A stretch of 29,212 nucleotides of DNA. Origin: JAMIFV01 sp035906055. GTDB taxonomy: Bacteria > Pseudomonadota > Alphaproteobacteria > Rickettsiales > JABCZZ01. Position numbers and translations under genes: made by a program. Shown one piece after another: positions 7,120 to 14,930 of this stretch; the stretch's first letter is position 1; each line of letters starts with the position of its first letter. Under the pieces are notes generated by a model, which did no database searches, had not been told where the DNA came from, and saw nothing but the letters and a program-made list of their open reading frames with translations. Where the stretch lies: positions 1 to 29,212 of the forward strand of contig JAMIFV010000079.1 of NCBI GenBank assembly GCA_035906055.1, written 5' to 3'.

Positions 7120-9354
7120 TTAATTTATACTATGCCCATCGGGTGAAGTGTTATTCTGGAACTCATTGATCGTGCGGTCGCGCCAGCTGGAGTTCGCCTG
7201 CTTTTTCCATTCCTGCTGTTCCGGCTTTTTATAATCTTCCGGTTTGCGCTGAACTATCGGCGTGATGTTCTGTGAGTAGAAAGAATCGTTAGCTGCGTTT
7301 TCAAGCCCACGGCGCCTGCCTACACGGTCGGTGAAGGAGGGTTGATAAAGCTCTTTCATGCTCACAGGCTTGCCAAGGGTAAGCATGGCGTCCATGCGCT
7401 CATGGAATTCCTCTTCCCGCTCCTTGGCGATGATTTCGTCCTGCGAGCTCCACAGCTGGTTGGTATGGGTGCGCATCTTCTTCTGCGCGAGCCGTTCACG
7501 ATTCACGTCGTCGAAGGGGCGCTGCATGATAGTGTGAAGCACTTCCCCTGCCCCGGCCTTGAATTCACCGAACTTGAGATGGCCGATGCCGCCGATCATG
7601 CGGTCGATGGCCATATCCATGCGCGGCGTATCATACGCGGTGCTCAGCAGATCGGTTTTGACCATGAAGTAAGGCGTATAGGCCAATGTGCCGTCCACAT
7701 AACGCTGGGCATGTTTTCCGATATTGGCGAAGTTTGCATCTTTCTTGAAGAAGCGCGCAGCGGGTTTGATAACCTCGGTTAAGGCATGGCCTGAATCGTT
7801 ACAGAACCTGCCTACAGGGTTGGTGAATTTATCATGCCATTCTACATTTTGATCATATTCCCTGTAGCGCCTTTCATAGCCGCTGCTTTTTCTGGTTACG
7901 AACGGGTTAAACGGTGCGGCCGTGCCATCCTTGTAGACGTAGGGTGTATCATACCGGATGGGAAAATCGCTGCGCCTGGCTTTTGCGGCGCCACTTGCAT
8001 TTACGGGAGCCCATTTCTGGCCACCGTCTGCTGTGGGCACCATAACGCCCACAGGCCCATGTTCAGGATGAATTGCAAAACCGATATCCTTGCTCTGCGC
8101 AGAGCGGATGAATGCGAATACCGAGGAGGACGGGATCATGATAATCCCCATCTTCACAGTAGTGCGCACCGCATAATTTATACCGGTCTTAACCTTATCC
8201 ACCGCCGCCTTAAAGAGGTTGGTGGGCGTAGGCGGCGCATCGGATTCCGGCCTCTGGACGGTGCGGTCGTTATCCCATAAATGCTTGATCCTGTAAGCGG
8301 CCCTGTCATAGCCGTCGCGGTACATCTTGGTCAGCACGTTATAGGCGGAGAAGCGAAGGCCAAGATCGGTCATGCCTTCAAGCTGATAGTTGCCAACAAT
8401 CTTCTGGCCATCAATCTTTACGCTGCCGCCATTGCCCCAGTAATCGGAATCATGATCAAACCCCGGACTGAATTTATTGATGAGATTGCGGGTGCCACGC
8501 ACCACATACGGATAACCGGCAGCCATGGCGAAATAGTCTTCACCCATTGCTTTGGTAGTGCCAAGCCATACCGACTTGAGCAGCGCCTTGGTGGCCTGCG
8601 GCACGTCGACATGTCCGTCCTTCATCCATTTCTTTTCGGTATTGGGGTCAACCAGGCCTGCAATTTCACGGCCAAAATAGTCACCAAGGCTGGCAAGGCC
8701 GAAGTCGAACGTGATTGCCAGACCTTCATGGCCATAGCTACGCCCGTTTGCGCCTTTGTAACCTTCCCATTTGTTGTTGTGGCGGAAGGTCACAACATTT
8801 TTCGCTTTGGCAGTATCGCCCTTATGCAGCACCAGCGCGGCCCTGTAGATACCTGTGCCAATTGTTTTGTCGAACAGGCGTGCAACGTACGTAAGCGGAT
8901 TGGTAAGCTGGCTGTTCTTGCTGGGGTCAAGGATATCGAACGAATAATTCTCCAGCGATTTGGTGGCGATGTGCTGGCCAGCGGCAAAGAACACCGAGCC
9001 CAGTATGCCACGCGAGAACGTGCGGATGGCAAGTTTACCGCCGTAAGAGTCGCGCCATTCGTGGTTGGACGCCTTCTGCTTGTAGCTGTCGGTCTGCCAT
9101 GCTTTGCTGAAATCTATGGGGTCGGCGCTGGTCATGCCCAGTTCTTTGAGCCAGCGGTTATCGGCATTCATGAGCCTGCTGGCAGGACTTTCATCAGTTC
9201 TGCCGGTTTTATCGAGCAAAGCGTATGGGATTTTACGGGTAATATCGCGGCTGAAGCTGCTTCCGGTTTCAGCGGAATACGCACCAAAGGAGGGCTGGCT
9301 GGAGATGTTGCCCTCTATCTGCGTCTCAGGTGTTTTTTTCGTCTCACCAGCCAC
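7120..9354 (-). CDS. Hypothetical large protein, 744 aa
   Basis: Not recognised. It starts with GTG at 9354-9352 (MAGETKKTPETQ), preceded by AGGG about 8 bases upstream; no in-frame ATG lies nearby. The N-terminal 80 residues and the C-terminal 120 residues are polar and look disordered. The body is rich in Tyr, Phe, Gly and Asp, with three weakly hydrophobic stretches (around 111-130 RTFSRGILGSVFFAAGQ, around 215 TFDFGLASLGDYFG, around 405 KMGIIMIPSSSVFAF). There is no signal peptide. It is followed after four bases by the 333-residue gene. An antisense frame of 368 codons lies opposite its 5' part and is judged a shadow. The pair may be lineage specific. Confidence 0.8.
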   Translation of the reverse strand: MAGETKKTPETQIEGNISSQPSFGAYSAETGSSFSRDITRKIPYALLDKTGRTDESPASRLMNADNRWLKELGMTSADPIDFSKAWQTDSYKQKASNHEWRDSYGGKLAIRTFSRGILGSVFFAAGQHIATKSLENYSFDILDPSKNSQLTNPLTYVARLFDKTIGTGIYRAALVLHKGDTAKAKNVVTFRHNNKWEGYKGANGRSYGHEGLAITFDFGLASLGDYFGREIAGLVDPNTEKKWMKDGHVDVPQATKALLKSVWLGTTKAMGEDYFAMAAGYPYVVRGTRNLINKFSPGFDHDSDYWGNGGSVKIDGQKIVGNYQLEGMTDLGLRFSAYNVLTKMYRDGYDRAAYRIKHLWDNDRTVQRPESDAPPTPTNLFKAAVDKVKTGINYAVRTTVKMGIIMIPSSSVFAFIRSAQSKDIGFAIHPEHGPVGVMVPTADGGQKWAPVNASGAAKARRSDFPIRYDTPYVYKDGTAAPFNPFVTRKSSGYERRYREYDQNVEWHDKFTNPVGRFCNDSGHALTEVIKPAARFFKKDANFANIGKHAQRYVDGTLAYTPYFMVKTDLLSTAYDTPRMDMAIDRMIGGIGHLKFGEFKAGAGEVLHTIMQRPFDDVNRERLAQKKMRTHTNQLWSSQDEIIAKEREEEFHERMDAMLTLGKPVSMKELYQPSFTDRVGRRRGLENAANDSFYSQNITPIVQRKPEDYKKPEQQEWKKQANSSWRDRTINEFQNNTSPDGHSIN

Positions 9355-9522
9355 GTATTTAACCCTGTGATTTTGTGTGGGATATAAAAATGCGGCCGCA
9401 TTGTTACTTCCACGGTTAAACTATAGCATTTTACAGTGAAAAGACGTGTGAATCTTTTGTTACAACGGGTGGTTAGCCGTTGCCGTAAGCCAATAAAAAC
9501 CCAAATATATTATAACTCATTG

Positions 9523-10320
9523 TTATATAACAAATTCTGTGATCACCGGCACATGATCGGACGGATTGCTCCACCCCCTCGCCTCCCGCAAGATGTAGTT
9601 TGCCTTGAGATTATCGCCCATAGAGGGTGTTACCCAGATATGGTCGAGCCTTCGGCCACGGTCGGATTTCTGCCAGTCCTGATTGCGGTAACTCCACCAG
9701 CTGTAAAGTTTTTTATCGTCAGTTACAAAATGCCGGGAAGTATCCAGCCAGCCCAGCGTTTGCCTGAAATGCTCCATCGCTTCAGTCTCGATAGGCGTAT
9801 GTGAAACAACCCCCAGAAGCTGCTTATGCGACCAGACGTCGTTAGGCAGCGGTGCGATGTTGAGGTCACCTACGAAGATGAGTTTGTTGTTGCCTTTTTT
9901 CTGCTCCAGCGACCATTCGGAAAGCGCCGCATAGCAGTTGAGCTTGAAGTCGAACTTATCGTTCAGCGCGCGATCGGGTATGTCGCCGCCTGCAGGCATA
10001 TAATAATTATGGATAAATATGTTATCCCTTATGCGCGCGCTGATATGGCGCTTATGCCCCGCCCCCAGCATGTCGATGCTGTGCACATCGCTCAAAGGCA
10101 GTTTTGAGAGTATCGCAACGCCGTTATAGCTCTTCTGGCCGCTTGCATAGATATGCTCATAGCCCATGGCGCGCACGTCCGAATAGGGAAATTTATCATC
10201 CTCCACCTTGGTTTCCTGCAGGCAAAGCACATCGGGGTTATGTTCTTGAGTCAGTTTTTTGAGCGCCTCAAGGCGAATACGGATGGAATTGACGTTATAC
10301 GTGGCAACGCGCAGCAGCAT
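9523..10320 (-). CDS. xthA: Exodeoxyribonuclease III (AP endonuclease)
   Basis: A Mg-dependent exonuclease/AP endonuclease of base-excision repair in the cytoplasm. The 265-residue length is right for the family. Motifs in order are ATYNVNSIRIR (catalytic Asn), LCLQETKVEDDKFP (metal-binding Glu), SYNGVAILSK, FVGDLNIAPLPNDVW (catalytic Asp and Asn), DRGRRLDHIWV and the terminal SDHVPVITEF with the catalytic Asp-His pair. The start at 10320 gives the canonical MLLRVATYNVNS N-terminus. Upstream at 10367-10400 is a leftward terminator, so xthA probably has its own promoter between 10366 and 10321. The 168-base gap to its left (9355-9522) holds no gene. Confidence 0.97.
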   Translation of the reverse strand: MLLRVATYNVNSIRIRLEALKKLTQEHNPDVLCLQETKVEDDKFPYSDVRAMGYEHIYASGQKSYNGVAILSKLPLSDVHSIDMLGAGHKRHISARIRDNIFIHNYYMPAGGDIPDRALNDKFDFKLNCYAALSEWSLEQKKGNNKLIFVGDLNIAPLPNDVWSHKQLLGVVSHTPIETEAMEHFRQTLGWLDTSRHFVTDDKKLYSWWSYRNQDWQKSDRGRRLDHIWVTPSMGDNLKANYILREARGWSNPSDHVPVITEFVI

Positions 10321-10366
10321 ATCAGACCTTTTGACAGTTTATGCCTATGCGCATACACTACCGGCG

Positions 10367-10400
10367 AAAAAAAAGCCCAGAAGAAATAAATCTTCTGGGC
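10367..10400 (-). terminator. Strong leftward rho-independent terminator, orphan
   Basis: A perfect 10-bp stem (GCCCAGAAGA at 10375-10384 pairing with TCTTCTGGGC at 10391-10400) has a 6-base loop and eight A at 10367-10374, which read as eight U when transcribed leftward. It can only terminate minus-strand transcription. The next gene to the right (ubiH-like) runs rightward, so no protein gene feeds this terminator; see the candidate RNA at 10367-10470. Confidence 0.85.
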
Positions 10401-10470
10401 AAGAAGTTGCAGGAACAATTGACTCGCGAGCCGAAGCTCAAATAAGTCGCATCCTATATATCAAGTCTCA
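10367..10470 (-). ncRNA. Candidate small RNA ending at the orphan terminator
   Basis: Leftward of about 10470 the minus strand can form a GAGC-UUCG-GCUC hairpin (10439-10428) with a very stable tetraloop, extended by GACU/AGUC pairing (10448-10445 with 10424-10421), followed 20 bases later by the perfect terminator. That is the architecture of a short independent transcript. No convincing promoter was found upstream (TTGGCA near 10475 has poor spacing to an AT-rich -10), and no known family (6S, SRP, tmRNA, tRNA) fits. The 5' end is a guess. Confidence 0.35.
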
Positions 10471-10553
10471 TGCCAAAATTATTTTATTGTATTTTATGAA
10501 TTTTATTTTCTCATCCACATATCGCTCTGTATAAAATTTAATCAGGTGATGAA

Positions 10554-11780
10554 ATGTTAGGCACTAAAAAAAGAGCTGATGTAGTCATTATCGGTGGTGG
10601 CATGGTAGGGCTTGCGCTTGCATGCGCACTCTCCAGGGCGGGCATCTCTTCTTATGTGGTTGAGAAAGACAATCTCGACGACCAGTTGCTGCCTGCATTC
10701 GATGGCAGGGTAAGCGCCATTTCCCTTGGTTCCGAGCGCGTGCTCGATGCTATAGGCGCATGGCAGTATATGCTGCCGGAAGCCGAGCCTATCAGCGATA
10801 TCCGCGTGGTGGACGGTTATTCGACCGCATATGCGCATTATAATTTCAGGGATGTGGGCGATGTTCCCGTCGGGCACATGGTGGAGAACCGCCACCTGCG
10901 CACCGGGCTGGTGAAAGCGGCGCGAGCGGCGAAGCACGTGACGCTGCACACGTCCACCACAGTAAAGAATAGCGTGCGTGATGATTATAAAGTGGTTGTT
11001 TCGCTTGAAGATGGTACGCAGATAACTGCTTCCCTGCTTGCCGCATGTGACGGCAAGCGCTCCAGAACCCGTGCCGAAGCTGGCATAAAGGTGCAGGAAG
11101 CCGGTTACAACCAAACGGCTATTGTATGCACTATTGAGCATACGCTTTCGCATGAAGGGTTGGCGCTTGAGCGCTTCCTGCCGCACGGGCCATTCGCCGC
11201 GCTGCCTATGAAGGGCGGTATGCGCAGCGCCATTGTGTGGAGCGAGGCGGACGATATCGCCCGGCAGATGCTGGCGCTTGGCAAAAAAGAATTCGAGCAT
11301 GAGATCAAAACGCGCCTCGGCGATTACCTTGGTGATATTGAGTGCAACGGCAAGCGCTTTTCTTATCCTCTCTTCCTCTCCATTGCAGAAACGTATATTG
11401 ATAAACGTCTTGCATTGGTCGGCGATTCCGCGCACGGCATTCATCCGATCGCAGGGCAAGGCGTGAATGTGGGTTTCCGTGATGTGGCCGTGATTGCAGA
11501 GCTGTTAGAAGACGCAATGAAGCTCGGCGGTGACATCGGTTCCGATTCCCTGCTCAGGCATTACCAGCAATGGCGCCGGTTCGACATTGTGAGCATGAGC
11601 GCGGTAACGGACGGCATCACGCGATTATTCTCAAACGACCTTAAAAGCCTCACATTAGGGCGGCGGGCTGGGTTGAGAGTTGTCGAGAACATTCCTCCCC
11701 TTAAACGGGTTTTTATGAGGCATGCCATGGGGTTAATTGGCGATCTCCCCCGTCTTATGCAGGATAAAAAAGCAGCATAG
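10554..11780 (+). CDS. FAD-dependent ubiquinone biosynthesis hydroxylase (UbiH/UbiF/Coq6 family)
   Basis: A flavoprotein monooxygenase that hydroxylates the ubiquinone ring precursor, acting with quinone-biosynthesis partners at the inner membrane. The 408-residue protein has the N-terminal FAD dinucleotide fold DVVIIGGGMVGLALA (GxGxxG at 14-19), a central variable substrate region, and the C-terminal family signature LVGDSAHGIHPIAGQGVNVGFRD that binds the FAD ribityl and phosphate. Which ring position it hydroxylates (C5, C1 or C6) cannot be read from the sequence, so no symbol is assigned. The ATG at 10554 has AGGTGA about 6 bases upstream. It appears monocistronic; a 140-base gap follows. 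Confidence 0.92.
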   Translation: MLGTKKRADVVIIGGGMVGLALACALSRAGISSYVVEKDNLDDQLLPAFDGRVSAISLGSERVLDAIGAWQYMLPEAEPISDIRVVDGYSTAYAHYNFRDVGDVPVGHMVENRHLRTGLVKAARAAKHVTLHTSTTVKNSVRDDYKVVVSLEDGTQITASLLAACDGKRSRTRAEAGIKVQEAGYNQTAIVCTIEHTLSHEGLALERFLPHGPFAALPMKGGMRSAIVWSEADDIARQMLALGKKEFEHEIKTRLGDYLGDIECNGKRFSYPLFLSIAETYIDKRLALVGDSAHGIHPIAGQGVNVGFRDVAVIAELLEDAMKLGGDIGSDSLLRHYQQWRRFDIVSMSAVTDGITRLFSNDLKSLTLGRRAGLRVVENIPPLKRVFMRHAMGLIGDLPRLMQDKKAA

Positions 11781-11920
11781 CTAGACATTTTTGCAACATT
11801 GTGAATAATTAACTTTTTCACGATGTGCCCGTAATGGCTCCTGTGCTATAACCCCCGTTACGCATAGCCACAGCTATTCGCGAAACAGATAATTAAAATT
11901 AACAACAAGGAACTTTAGCT

Positions 11921-12292
11921 ATGAAAAAGATTATCCCCGCTATCGCACTGCTTGCTTCCGCTTTCTTCTACACTCCCGCACTGGCGCATGATGACGGCAC
12001 CACTCATGAACATGAAGCAAGTCAGGCACGCAAAGATATTCGCAAGGACAAGAAAGCCATTCGCGGTGACAAGCGAGCCATCCGCCATGAAAAGCGCGAC
12101 CGCCGTCATGCCGCAAAGGCCGGTGACAAGGCTGGCGTAAAGAACAACACCCAGAACATCCGTGAAAACAGGCAGGACATCCGCGAAAACCGTGCGGACA
12201 TCCGTGAGAACCGCCGTGAGATCCGTCGTGAAGCCCGCAAGGATAATGGCAACCTTTACCGTCCCCGCCGTGATTCTGGCATCCAGCGCTAA
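11921..12292 (+). CDS. Secreted, highly basic heptad-repeat protein, 123 aa
   Basis: No named family is assigned. A clear signal peptide (MKKIIPAIALLASAFFYTPALA) precedes a mature protein starting HDDGTTHEHEAS, a His/Asp/Glu-rich patch that could bind metal. The rest is nearly all charged and built of 7-residue units: KDIRKDK, KAIRGDK, RAIRHEK, then QNIRENR, QDIRENR, ADIRENR, REIRREA. Each unit places Ile at the same position, as in a long amphipathic or coiled-coil helix; the mature chain is very Arg/Lys rich. The AAGGA site 8 bases before the ATG and the strong terminator right after it suggest a stand-alone, well-expressed gene. A periplasmic location is inferred from the signal peptide. 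Confidence 0.85.
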   Translation: MKKIIPAIALLASAFFYTPALAHDDGTTHEHEASQARKDIRKDKKAIRGDKRAIRHEKRDRRHAAKAGDKAGVKNNTQNIRENRQDIRENRADIRENRREIRREARKDNGNLYRPRRDSGIQR

Positions 12293-12310
12293 TAATAGCG
12301 TTAAGCATAT

Positions 12311-12345
12311 AAGCCGGACAGGATTTCCCTGTCCGGCTTTTTTTT
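12311..12345 (+). terminator. Strong rho-independent terminator after the heptad-repeat protein gene
   Basis: A perfect 12-bp stem (AAGCCGGACAGG at 12311-12322 with CCTGTCCGGCTT at 12328-12339) has a 5-base loop and a run of eight T (12338-12345). It begins 18 bases after the stop codon of the secreted protein gene. Confidence 0.93.
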
Positions 12346-12370
12346 ACGTGCGACACTGATTGATTATTGA

Positions 12371-12406
12371 TTGCCTTGATCAGGCTAACGCGATTATAGT
12401 CAGCCC
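12371..12406 (+). promoter_or_regulatory. Promoter giving a probable leaderless mRNA for the alpha/beta hydrolase gene
   Basis: TTGCCT (12371-12376) and TATAGT (12395-12400) are separated by 18 bases. The ATG of the hydrolase gene lies only 6 bases after the -10, so transcription starting at the usual distance would begin at or next to the A of the start codon. No ribosome binding site precedes this ATG, which fits leaderless translation. Confidence 0.5.
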
Positions 12407-13276
12407 ATGGCCGCCAGCAGTTACATCGCACTCCTTCAACCGTCCAATCCTTCAAAGCAGCGCAGGTTTGCCTTCCGCGAATTCGGCGACATCAATAATC
12501 CGAACGTGGTTGTCTGCGTGCACGGGTTATCGCGCAATGCAAAGGACTTCGACCGGCTGGCAACGGCCCTCTCCTCACGTTACCGCGTCATCTGCCCCCA
12601 CATGGCAGGCCGTGGCGACAGCGACTGGCTGGACGACAAGAGCGGCTATAATTACCTTACTTATATATCTGACATCGCAGCGCTGCTGCTTCACATGAAG
12701 CTGACGCAGGTGGATTGGGTCGGCACATCCATGGGCGGCATCATCGGCATGATGATAGCAGCGCAGCAGCCCTTCCTTATCAAGCGCATGGTGATAAATG
12801 ATATCGGCGCTATAGTTTCCGCCGAAGGCTTGAAACGTATTCTTTCATTCGTCGGCAGAAAGACAGTTTTTGATACAAGGCAGGAGGCGATGGAAGCGCT
12901 TAAATTCTATCTGCAACCTTTCGGCATTACACAGGAAGCAGACTGGGATTTCATGTGCGAGATCAGTTTTCAACAGCAGCCGGACGGACGTTACCACTTC
13001 GCATATGACCCCGAGATAATAAAGCCCTTCAAGGAAGCGGCCATGGCAGCCAGTAACGAGGTTGCCGATGTTGACCTCAGCATGGCTTGGAACGCGGTGC
13101 AATGCCCGGTGCTGATATTGCGCGGTGCCCAGTCCGATATTTTAAGCGCTTCCACCGCACAAGCCATGCTTACGCGCGCGGCGGCCACAAAACTCGTGGA
13201 ATTCCCTTCGGTTGGGCATGCCCCTGCGCTGCTTTCTCCCGAACAGATAAAGGTTGTCACTGACTGGCTTGCGTAA
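12407..13276 (+). CDS. Alpha/beta-fold hydrolase
   Basis: A cytoplasmic serine hydrolase of unknown substrate, 289 residues. The fold's landmarks are in order: the oxyanion loop VVCVHGLSRNAKDF (HG), the strand and turn VICPHMAGRGDSDW, the nucleophile elbow WVGTSMGGIIGM (GxSxG serine), the acid in LILRGAQSDILS, and the catalytic His in FPSVGHAPALLS. The HMAGRGDSDW segment is seen in esterases, lactonases and C-C hydrolases, so the substrate class stays open. The adjacent intradiol-dioxygenase-like gene could hint at ring-cleavage chemistry, but that neighbour is exported and lacks a metal ligand, so the link is weak. Confidence 0.88.
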   Translation: MAASSYIALLQPSNPSKQRRFAFREFGDINNPNVVVCVHGLSRNAKDFDRLATALSSRYRVICPHMAGRGDSDWLDDKSGYNYLTYISDIAALLLHMKLTQVDWVGTSMGGIIGMMIAAQQPFLIKRMVINDIGAIVSAEGLKRILSFVGRKTVFDTRQEAMEALKFYLQPFGITQEADWDFMCEISFQQQPDGRYHFAYDPEIIKPFKEAAMAASNEVADVDLSMAWNAVQCPVLILRGAQSDILSASTAQAMLTRAAATKLVEFPSVGHAPALLSPEQIKVVTDWLA

Positions 13277-13334
13277 AAGCCTTTTACAGTATAGATTACA
13301 ACCATGTAACGGCGGTTCACACAAAGGATTGATA

Positions 13335-14003
13335 ATGAGATTTCTGGCACTCTTACTGGCGATTGTCCTCCCATCCGCAGCATTTGCAAATCCCCCCTCC
13401 TCCGAGCCTCAGGATAAATACCTCACCCGCTGCACTCCCACCGCAAAGGTGAAGCCTGAAGAAAAGCTCCCCTCGCGTGAACGCATTGTTCCATCCGGAA
13501 AACTTGCCATTCCCGCCGGAAAATCCATGTATGCGCCTGGCCAGACCGTATTCCTTTCCGGCAGGGTTCTGGATGAAAACTGCGTGCCCATCAGCGACGC
13601 GATCGTGGAGCTCTGGCAGGCGGACGCCACCGGAAAATACCGCAAGACCACCATGGGTGAGCGTGTGAACCCCTACCCCGTATTTGTAAGCACGGGCCGT
13701 GCCACCACTGATAATCTTGGCCGTTACAATTTCGTTACTGTTTTCCCCGGTATCGCCAAGGAAGAAGCCCCCCATGTGCATGTGCGCGTACTGCGCAAGA
13801 ATTTCAAGCCGTTTGAAACCGAGCTTTATTTCGCCGGTGATATGCGCAATGAGCGCGAAGAGCGTTTTGCAAAACTAACCGAAGACCAGAAAAGAACGCT
13901 CACCGCCACCGTGTGGCCGCGCGACGACAACGCTCCTGATAAGGGCCTTTATGCGCGTTGGGACGTAACGCTCAAGGGCAAGAACCGTTACCGCCACTAT
14001 TAA
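13335..14003 (+). CDS. Secreted intradiol ring-cleavage dioxygenase-like protein, one Fe ligand missing
   Basis: It belongs to the protocatechuate 3,4-dioxygenase-type fold family. The 222-residue protein starts at 13335 (MRFLALLLAIVLPSAAFA, a signal peptide) with AAGGA upstream; a longer in-frame start at 13254 lies inside the hydrolase gene and is unlikely. Conserved pieces are GRVLDENCVPISDAIVELWQ, then ATGKYR (Tyr102, first tyrosinate ligand), TTDNLGRYNFVTVFPG, APHVHVRV (His147 and His149, both histidine ligands) and TELYFAGD. Where functional enzymes have PGPYPW with the second tyrosinate ligand, this protein reads PGIAKEEAP with no Tyr. Iron binding or catalysis is therefore probably altered or lost. 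Export also differs from cytoplasmic PcaGH. Confidence 0.85.
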   Translation: MRFLALLLAIVLPSAAFANPPSSEPQDKYLTRCTPTAKVKPEEKLPSRERIVPSGKLAIPAGKSMYAPGQTVFLSGRVLDENCVPISDAIVELWQADATGKYRKTTMGERVNPYPVFVSTGRATTDNLGRYNFVTVFPGIAKEEAPHVHVRVLRKNFKPFETELYFAGDMRNEREERFAKLTEDQKRTLTATVWPRDDNAPDKGLYARWDVTLKGKNRYRHY

Positions 14004-14005
14004 TA

Positions 14006-14827
14006 ATGTCAGCGCTTATTTCCACCTCCCAACTGGCAGACCTGCTGGCTTCAGGGGGGGATGTCGTCGTGCTGAACGGCTCATGGCATATGCCCTCCGA
14101 GAAACGCGATGCCAAAGCCGAGCACGCCAAGGCGCATATACCCGGCGCGCGTTTTTTTGATATTGACGTGATAAGCGATGCGGCAAGCCCCTACCCTCAT
14201 ATGCTGCCAAATGAAGCTGCTTTTGAAAAGGCGGTTTCGGCGCTTGGCATCGACAATAAAAGCCGCGTCGTTGTGTATGACAGCGCAGGCCTGTTCAGCG
14301 CGGCGCGTGTGTGGTGGATGTTGCGCGTATTCGGCCATGACAATGTTCAGGTGCTTGACGGGGGGCTGCCCCAGTGGGTATCGGAAGGAAGGCCGACCGA
14401 TCAGCGCGAAGCGCCGGTGAAGCCCGCTTCGTTTAAAGCTGTACTGCAACCAGCACTTGTTCGCTCGTTTGAGGACATGAAAGCCAATATTGCCAGCCCG
14501 AAGGCACAGGTGGTGGATGCGCGCACAGCAGGCCGCTTTAACGGTTTTGAGCCGGAACCGCGTGCGGGCCTGCGCAGCGGGCATATTGAGGATAGCAGGA
14601 ATGTGCCCTTCCGTGAATGCACGGTTGCGCCTAACCACCAGCTCAGACCGAAGGATGACCTGCTGGCTGTATTCGCCAGAAGCGGTGTTGCCGTGCAGGG
14701 CGATATCATCGCCACCTGCGGCTCCGGTGTAACGGCCTGCGTGCTGGCACTGGCGCTCTATGAGCTGGGCAACAAGAACGTAGCCGTGTATGACGGTTCA
14801 TGGGCGCAATGGGGTGCGAGAACTTGA
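14006..14827 (+). CDS. sseA: Mercaptopyruvate/thiosulfate sulfurtransferase (tandem rhodanese)
   Basis: Transfers sulfur from 3-mercaptopyruvate (or thiosulfate) to an acceptor through a persulfide on the active-site Cys. The 273 residues hold two rhodanese domains: an inactive N-terminal one (about 5-135, with HIPGARFFDIDVIS, VVVYDSAGLFSAARVWW and VLDGGLPQW) and a catalytic C-terminal one (about 150-273, VVDARTAGRFNG and SGHIEDSRNVPF). The active loop is ATCGSGVTA with Cys238; the CGSGVTA form is typical of mercaptopyruvate sulfurtransferases. The ATG is 2 bases after the dioxygenase-like stop, so they are co-transcribed. The protein lacks a signal peptide and is cytoplasmic. Confidence 0.93.
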   Translation: MSALISTSQLADLLASGGDVVVLNGSWHMPSEKRDAKAEHAKAHIPGARFFDIDVISDAASPYPHMLPNEAAFEKAVSALGIDNKSRVVVYDSAGLFSAARVWWMLRVFGHDNVQVLDGGLPQWVSEGRPTDQREAPVKPASFKAVLQPALVRSFEDMKANIASPKAQVVDARTAGRFNGFEPEPRAGLRSGHIEDSRNVPFRECTVAPNHQLRPKDDLLAVFARSGVAVQGDIIATCGSGVTACVLALALYELGNKNVAVYDGSWAQWGART

Positions 14828-14837
14828 TATTTAATAA

Positions 14838-14854
14838 GGAGAAACGCTTTCCCC
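14838..14854 (-). terminator. Possible terminator for mntP in the convergent gap
   Basis: Leftward, GGGGAAA-GCG-TTTCTCC forms a 7-bp stem (one G-U pair) followed by TTATTAAATATC, a weak U-rich tail. A second hairpin (ACCCC-TTGC-GGGGT, near 14875-14888) lies between the two convergent genes. Both are modest; the T run is interrupted. Confidence 0.4.
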
Positions 14855-14930
14855 TCTGCGCATCCGCGCATTCACCCCTTGCGGGGTCGTCGTGAAGACC
14901 TCCTCCTTGCATGCGGCAGCTCTCTGGAAG

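Noticed and set aside
8281..9387. A 368-codon open frame antisense to the 744-residue gene
   Set aside because: It has no ribosome binding site or domain, and covers only part of the longer opposite frame, which has an operon partner and a good start context.
10378..10460. A possible tRNA in the xthA-ubiH spacer (GTTC and stem-like pieces on the minus strand)
   Set aside because: The T-arm consensus after GTTC is absent and no cloverleaf can be drawn.
11788..11823. A terminator after the ubiH-like gene
   Set aside because: GTGAA and TTCAC can pair over only 5 bp across an 11-base loop, with no T run after it.
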